From: Kitasatospora xanthocidica
Lineage (GTDB): Bacteria; Actinomycetota; Actinomycetes; Streptomycetales; Streptomycetaceae
DNA length: 53,361 nt
Assembly: GCF_014656195.1 (NCBI RefSeq)
Contig: NZ_BNBY01000011.1
Location: forward strand, 1 to 53,361
Direction of reading: 5' to 3'
The notes below the pieces were generated by a model that saw only the letters and a program-made list of their open reading frames with translations, was not told the origin of the DNA and ran no database searches. A program made the translations under genes and the position numbers. Below are positions 49,877 through 53,361 of the stretch, in pieces. Within the stretch, counting starts at the first letter, position 1. Each line of letters starts with the position of its first letter.

Positions 49877-50101
49877 GTGTACGAGATGTGGGCCGAGCAC
49901 GACCCGGCGGTGTCGCCGCCCGCCGTGGTGTGGCACGTGGTGGCGAAGGACGACGCGTCGTCGTCGCTGTGCGGGCGGTTCCTCGAACCGTCCCAGCGTG
50001 TCGTCCCGCCGGGGGACGGTGCCGACCCGGCCGGGCCGGACCGGTACTGCGACCCCTGCCTGGTCACCGTGCGTGAGGCCTTGGCGGCCACCGCCCGGTA
50101 G
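49877..50101 (+). CDS. Small cytoplasmic protein with Cys residues, unknown
   Basis: A 74-residue protein starting at a GTG with a textbook GGAGGT site seven bases upstream. Contains His20, Cys32, Cys58 and Cys61 (the last pair as CDPC), so zinc binding or a redox pair is conceivable. No signal peptide or membrane segment. The frame is open further upstream but only the GTG has a ribosome site. I recognise it only as a type of small conserved streptomycete protein. Confidence 0.65.
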   Translation: MYEMWAEHDPAVSPPAVVWHVVAKDDASSSLCGRFLEPSQRVVPPGDGADPAGPDRYCDPCLVTVREALAATAR

Positions 50102-50148
50102 CGGTCCGTGACGTCACCGGTCACGGCGCTCGGCCCGGTGCCCGTCCG

Positions 50149-50385
50149 TCAGGGCAGTGGTACGGCCGGCAGGCACGGGTGCCGGCTGCCGGTTCCTCGG
50201 GCGGCCAGGACGGTGGCCACCTCGTTTCTGATCTCCACCCGGAGTCCACCGTCCGCGCTCTCCCAGACGAGGCCTCCGTCGGGCCCCACGGCATGCGTCT
50301 CGTGAACGACGACGACGGCCGGTGGAGCGTGCCCGCCGATCCGGCCGGGGAGCGTCACCGCGTAGCGGCGCGTGAGGCTTCTCAT
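50149..50385 (-). CDS. Small DUF6296-like protein
   Basis: A 78-residue protein: RRYAVTLPGRIGGHAPPAVVVVHETHAVGPDGGLVWESADGG, in shorter stretches, followed by LRVEIRNEVATVLAA and CLPAVPLP. Layout (VTLPG ... VVVVH ... GPDG ... EI-NEVA-VL) resembles the DUF6296 family, frequent in Kitasatospora; assignment is from memory of the pattern. ATG at 50385 has GAAGGAGG five bases upstream. Function unknown. Confidence 0.6.
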   Translation of the reverse strand: MRSLTRRYAVTLPGRIGGHAPPAVVVVHETHAVGPDGGLVWESADGGLRVEIRNEVATVLAARGTGSRHPCLPAVPLP

Positions 50386-50621
50386 GACCGCCTCCTTCTC
50401 TCCCCCACCCTGTGTAGTCGATTCTCCTCCCGCGCCGGGCCGCTTGTACACGGACGGTCGGCCTTTCCCGGACAGCCCGCGCCGCCCCTCCTCGGCGCCG
50501 CACCGCTGGACACGCTCCGCGTTTGCCCCGTCCGGACGCGGCTACACGCACCGGTGGGCGGGTGCGCGGGGGCCCCGGCCGGAGAGAGGCTGGGTGCAGG
50601 ACTTCCACCCGGGAGGCTTCC

Positions 50622-50693
50622 ATGAACAGCAGGGTCACCGTCACGGGCCGCGCGGTTCCCCACCGCCGGGGCCGGGGCGCGAGGCGCGGGTGA
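50622..50693 (+). CDS. Possible 23-residue leader peptide coupled to the AI-2E family gene
   Basis: ATG at 50622 follows GGGAGG by five bases and opens a short, Arg-rich frame (starting MNSRVTVTGRAV) that stops at TGA 50691-50693. That TGA overlaps the GTG at 50690 of the next gene (GTGA). The downstream gene has only a weak site of its own, so it may be translated by reinitiation after this leader. Confidence 0.4.
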   Translation: MNSRVTVTGRAVPHRRGRGARRG

Positions 50694-51916
50694 GCCCCCG
50701 CCCCGGGCGTGAGCGCCCCGGTTCCGCCCGGCCGGGCCGACGGGCCGTGCCGCTGGGCAGCCGCCGCCCCCGGGTGGCGCAGCGGCGCACCGGCCCGGCG
50801 GGCCCCGGTGACCGGGCGCCCACCGTCGACCGGGTGCCGTCCGGGCTGCGGACCGCCGCCGGGTACACCTGGCGGCTGGGGCTGCTCGGCGTCGGCGCCT
50901 ACCTGGCCGTCGACGTCCTGGCCCGGCTCGAACTGCCGGTCATCGCGCTGTTCGTGGCGCTGGTCGTCACCTCGGTGCTGCGCCCGCCGGTGGACCTGCT
51001 GGCCAGGGTGATGCCCCGCTCGCTGGCCGTCCTGCTCGCCTTCCTCTGCAGCGTCGCGGTCATCGGCGGCGTCCTGACGCTGGTCGGCACCACCGTCGCC
51101 GACGAGTGGAGCCGGCTGGGCAACGAGCTGCGCGGCGGCCTCGGCCGGATCGACCACTGGCTCACCGGCGCGCCCCTCCACCTGCGTCCCGGCACGGTCA
51201 CCGACCTGCGGGCCAAGATCGGCGACTTCATCGCCGCGCACCGGTCCACGCTGATCAGCACCGCGCTCAGCGGCGCCGGCCGGGCCGTCGAGCTGGTCAC
51301 CGGGCTCGCGCTCGCGGTGTTCTGCTCGGTGTTCTTCCTGCACTCGGGCGACCGGATGTGGTCCTGGGCGCAGCGGCAGCTGCCGGCCCGCAGCCGTACG
51401 GTCTGGGACCGGGCCGGGCGGGCGGCCTGGCGCACCTTCTCCGGCTACACCCGTGGCGTGCTGATCGTGGCGGGGACCAACGCGGTGCTGGTCGGCATCG
51501 CCCTGGCGGTGCTGAGGGTGCCGCTGGTGCTGCCGCTGACGGTGCTGGAGTTCGTGGCGGCGCTCGTGCCGCTGATCGGTTCCCCGATCGCCCTGGCGAT
51601 CGCCGCCGTGGTCGCCCTGGCGGCGCGCGGCCCGGTGATCGCGCTGCTGGTGCTCGCCCTGATCGTGATCATCGGCCAGCTCGAGGGGCACCTGCTGCAT
51701 CCGCTGGTGCTCGGCTGGTCCGTACGGCTCCACCCGGTGGTCATCGCGCTGTCGGTGACCGGTGGCGCCGTCCTGGCCGGCGTGCTGGGCGCGGTGGTGG
51801 CGGTGCCGGTGGTGTCGGTCGCCTGGGCGGTCGTCGGCGAACTCCGCGACCTGCGCGGCCACCGCGGGCCGCCCGACGGCGGGGACCGGGCCGAACGCGG
51901 CCGGCAGGAGCGGTGA
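50690..51916 (+). CDS. AI-2E family transporter (TqsA/PerM-like membrane protein)
   Basis: A 408-residue membrane protein. After about 50 basic residues come paired hydrophobic helices (LELPVIALFVALVVTSVLRPPVDLLARVMPRSLAVLLAF), a periplasmic-like loop, then FCSVFFLHSGDRMWSW and the family's conserved C-terminal half (GYTRGVLIVAGTNAVLVGIAL, LIVIIGQLEGHLLHPLVLGWSVRLHPVVIALSV). The family exports autoinducer-2 in a few cases and acts as a cation/solute transporter in others; the substrate is unknown here. The start is uncertain: GTG 50690 (coupled to a leader), 50747 or 50834. Confidence 0.85.
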   Translation: MSPRPGRERPGSARPGRRAVPLGSRRPRVAQRRTGPAGPGDRAPTVDRVPSGLRTAAGYTWRLGLLGVGAYLAVDVLARLELPVIALFVALVVTSVLRPPVDLLARVMPRSLAVLLAFLCSVAVIGGVLTLVGTTVADEWSRLGNELRGGLGRIDHWLTGAPLHLRPGTVTDLRAKIGDFIAAHRSTLISTALSGAGRAVELVTGLALAVFCSVFFLHSGDRMWSWAQRQLPARSRTVWDRAGRAAWRTFSGYTRGVLIVAGTNAVLVGIALAVLRVPLVLPLTVLEFVAALVPLIGSPIALAIAAVVALAARGPVIALLVLALIVIIGQLEGHLLHPLVLGWSVRLHPVVIALSVTGGAVLAGVLGAVVAVPVVSVAWAVVGELRDLRGHRGPPDGGDRAERGRQER

Positions 51917-52069
51917 GCGCGCGTCGGCGCCGGGCGGGGCCCTTGGTTCCAGGAGCGGAGCCCCGGGCTGTGCATGGAGGGGGATGACCCGGCCGGGGGC
52001 GGCCTGGCAGGATGCCCATGATCGACTTCATCGATTCAGCGACTCTCCGCACGACCGAAGGGCCCCACC

Positions 52070-52405
52070 GTGACCACTCCCACCAGCACCGTCGTCGAGC
52101 GCGCGGACGAGCGGCACCGGTACGAGATCCTCGTGGACGGCGAGCTCGCCGGCTTCACCGAGTACCGGGACCACGAGGAGCAGCGCGTCTTCTACCACAC
52201 CGAGATCGACGAGGCCTTCGCCGGCCAGGGCCTCGCCTCCCGCCTCGTCCAGGACGCCCTCACCGACGTCCGCGCGGCCGGCAAGCGGATCGTGCCGATC
52301 TGCCCGTACGTCGCCAAGTTCCTCACCAAGCACGACGACTTCGCCGACATCACCGACCCGGTCACCCCCGAGGTCAAGGGCTGGCTGCGCACCCAGCTCC
52401 ACTGA
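52070..52405 (+). CDS. GNAT-like N-acetyltransferase (YjdJ/YidJ type)
   Basis: A 111-residue protein: RYEILVDGELAGFTEYRD, RVFYHTEIDEAFAGQGLASRLVQDALTDVRAAGKRIVPICPYVAKFL. The AGQGLASRLV segment is the acetyl-CoA pyrophosphate loop in the short bacterial GNAT-like group (GCN5-related, DUF-type N-acetyltransferase). The substrate is unknown. GTG at 52070 has GAAGGG seven bases upstream. Confidence 0.9.
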   Translation: MTTPTSTVVERADERHRYEILVDGELAGFTEYRDHEEQRVFYHTEIDEAFAGQGLASRLVQDALTDVRAAGKRIVPICPYVAKFLTKHDDFADITDPVTPEVKGWLRTQLH

Positions 52406-52438
52406 CCGCCCCGGCCCCGCCACCGCCCCGGCCCCGCC
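52405..52438. repeat. 17-base tandem repeat, two copies
   Basis: ACCGCCCCGGCCCCGCC at 52405-52421 is repeated exactly at 52422-52438, with the start of a third copy, just after the GNAT stop codon. Simple low-complexity sequence. Confidence 0.85.
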
Positions 52439-52577
52439 ACCGCTCCGGGACCTCTCCGGCCCCGGGCCGGCGCCCGGCGGGCCTGCGGGGTGGGGTCGTT
52501 GTGCCCTTGCCCGGATGCCCCGGGATGGGGATCCTGGTCGGCGGGATGAGCCGGACGGGACTGGAAGGGCTTGGGTG

Positions 52578-53321
52578 ATGGGCGAGTTGGTCGTGGTGGG
52601 GGCGTGCGAGGGACTGCCGGGCGAGGTCCTGGCCGAAGCACGGGCCCGGGTCGCCGCCGCGGCGGCGGCTCCCGGGGTGGGGACGCTGGTGGAGGCCCTG
52701 CGGGTCAGGCTGGCCGCGGTGGCCGGGGGTGTGCTGGCGCAGGTGAACGCCGAGGTGGACGGCCGGCGGATCCGGGTGCAGGAGGTCGCGGCCGGGCTGG
52801 GCGATTCGCTCGACCGGGTCGTCGAGGCGTTGCGCGGCAGGATCGGGGCCGTCACCGGTGCCTGGGCCCCGCACCCGTGGCCGACCGGCCCGGCGGCCGT
52901 CCCCTCCGTCCCGGTCGTTCCGCCGGGTGAGGCCGGCCGTCCGGCCCGGGTGGTCCGGCGCAAGGAGCCCGCACTGGTGTGGTGTTCACCGGAGGCCGCC
53001 GCCCGGACGATGGACGCGATGGACTACGACATCCACCTGTTCACCGATCCGGCCACCGAGACGGACGCGGTCGTCTACCGGGTCGGGCCGACCGGCTACC
53101 GCCTCGCCCGTACGGTCGCCGCCGGTCCGCCCGGCCGCCGGACCGCGCCGATCACGCTCAGCCCGCACGGCGCGCCCCGGCTGACCGAGGCGGGGGCGGT
53201 CGACCGGCTGGTGGGCGCCGAGCTGCCGTTCCTGTTCTTCGCCGACCCGGTCAACGGCCGCGGGCGGGTGCTCTACCGGCGTTTCGACGGCCGGCTCGGG
53301 CTGATCGCGGGACGGACCTGA
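52578..53321 (+). CDS. Ribosome-associated protein with two S30AE C-terminal domains (HPF/DATIN-like)
   Basis: A 247-residue protein. The N-terminal ~110 residues resemble a degenerate RaiA/HPF domain (EALRVRLAAVAGGVLAQVNAEVDGRRIRVQEVAAGL). The first C-terminal S30AE domain is at about 130-185 (ALVWCSPEAAARTMDAMDYDIHLFTDPATETDAVVYRVG), the second at about 190-240 (LTEAGAVDRLVGAELPFLFFADPVNGRGRVLYRRFDGRLGLI). Tandem S30AE-C domains characterise dormancy-linked ribosome factors of actinobacteria such as DATIN/RafH. It would bind 30S or 100S ribosomes in stationary phase or hypoxia. ATG at 52578 has GGAAGGG eight bases upstream. Confidence 0.82.
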   Translation: MGELVVVGACEGLPGEVLAEARARVAAAAAAPGVGTLVEALRVRLAAVAGGVLAQVNAEVDGRRIRVQEVAAGLGDSLDRVVEALRGRIGAVTGAWAPHPWPTGPAAVPSVPVVPPGEAGRPARVVRRKEPALVWCSPEAAARTMDAMDYDIHLFTDPATETDAVVYRVGPTGYRLARTVAAGPPGRRTAPITLSPHGAPRLTEAGAVDRLVGAELPFLFFADPVNGRGRVLYRRFDGRLGLIAGRT

Positions 53322-53361
53322 GCCCCCCTCCGCCGGAACCCGTCGGGCCCCGCCGAGCGAC

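Noticed and set aside
50179..50625. Plus-strand frame opposite the DUF6296-like gene
   Set aside because: Overlaps a small gene with a good ribosome site on the other strand; no motif and poor codon pattern.
1..53361. Search for tRNA/rRNA, insertion sequences, integrases, attachment-site repeats and CRISPR arrays
   Set aside because: Nothing with cloverleaf, transposase motifs, or regularly spaced repeats was seen; the few tandem repeats are simple low-complexity runs.

Overview
The window comes from a high-GC Gram-positive filamentous actinomycete, most likely Streptomycetaceae (Streptomyces or Kitasatospora). This rests on the extreme G/C third-position bias, the many GTG starts and GTGA/ATGA overlaps, rare TTA codons, the wealth of secreted RICIN/CBM13 carbohydrate-active enzymes, and CebR-like and CGAAA-N-TTTCG operators. 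I see no rRNA, tRNA, CRISPR array, transposase or phage gene.

Layout. (1) 1-10715 is an amino-sugar/galactoside utilisation region. It holds the 3' end of nagA, a small secreted protein, an operon of SIS-domain sugar-phosphate enzyme, ROK sugar kinase and class II ketose-bisphosphate aldolase, a sugar ABC importer (binding protein plus two permeases) with an uncharacterised TIM-barrel glycosidase-like protein, and a divergent ROK repressor. The set matches GalNAc-type (aga) catabolism except that no tagatose-6-phosphate kinase is visible. (2) 10885-17064 holds a secreted sialidase-like RICIN protein, an orphan class I terpene synthase, and a FAD monooxygenase/TetR divergent pair with two matching operators. 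(3) 17170-21125 holds two secreted enzymes, a GH29 alpha-L-fucosidase (plus CBM32 and CBM13) and a GH43 enzyme (plus CBM13). (4) 22089-28898 is a tightly overlapping six-gene operon: polyprenyl-phosphate GT2, UGM-like FAD oxidoreductase, class III aminotransferase, small protein, GMC oxidoreductase, MFS exporter. Its first gene has TTA as codon 2. I cannot match it to a described pathway, and it is the best candidate for a new system here. It ends at a perfect 30-bp-stem hairpin.

(5) 28978-33656 encodes a YtfQ-YtfR-YtfT-YjfF type furanose importer. (6) 34201-38161 has a GH9 cellulase with a perfect CebR box and a secreted CE1/PHB-depolymerase-like esterase with a TTA codon. (7) 38315-44919 is a bxl-type xylobiose cluster (GH3, two permeases, binding protein, divergent LacI regulator). 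(8) 45439-49696 encodes GH11 xylanase, GH10 xylanase and GH62 arabinofuranosidase. (9) 49877-53321 holds small housekeeping or unknown genes: a Cys-containing small protein, a DUF6296-like small protein, an AI-2E family membrane protein, a GNAT-like protein and a double S30AE-C ribosome-associated protein.

Taken together, secreted enzymes debranch and cut xylan, arabinoxylan, cellulose and galactose/fucose-containing glycans. Importers take up xylobiose-like, furanose and amino-sugar products, and LacI/ROK regulators respond. At least four TGTTARCGCTMACA-like sites link separate transcription units into a possible shared regulon, and a second operator type (CGAAA-N-TTTCG) marks the xylanase/bxl part.
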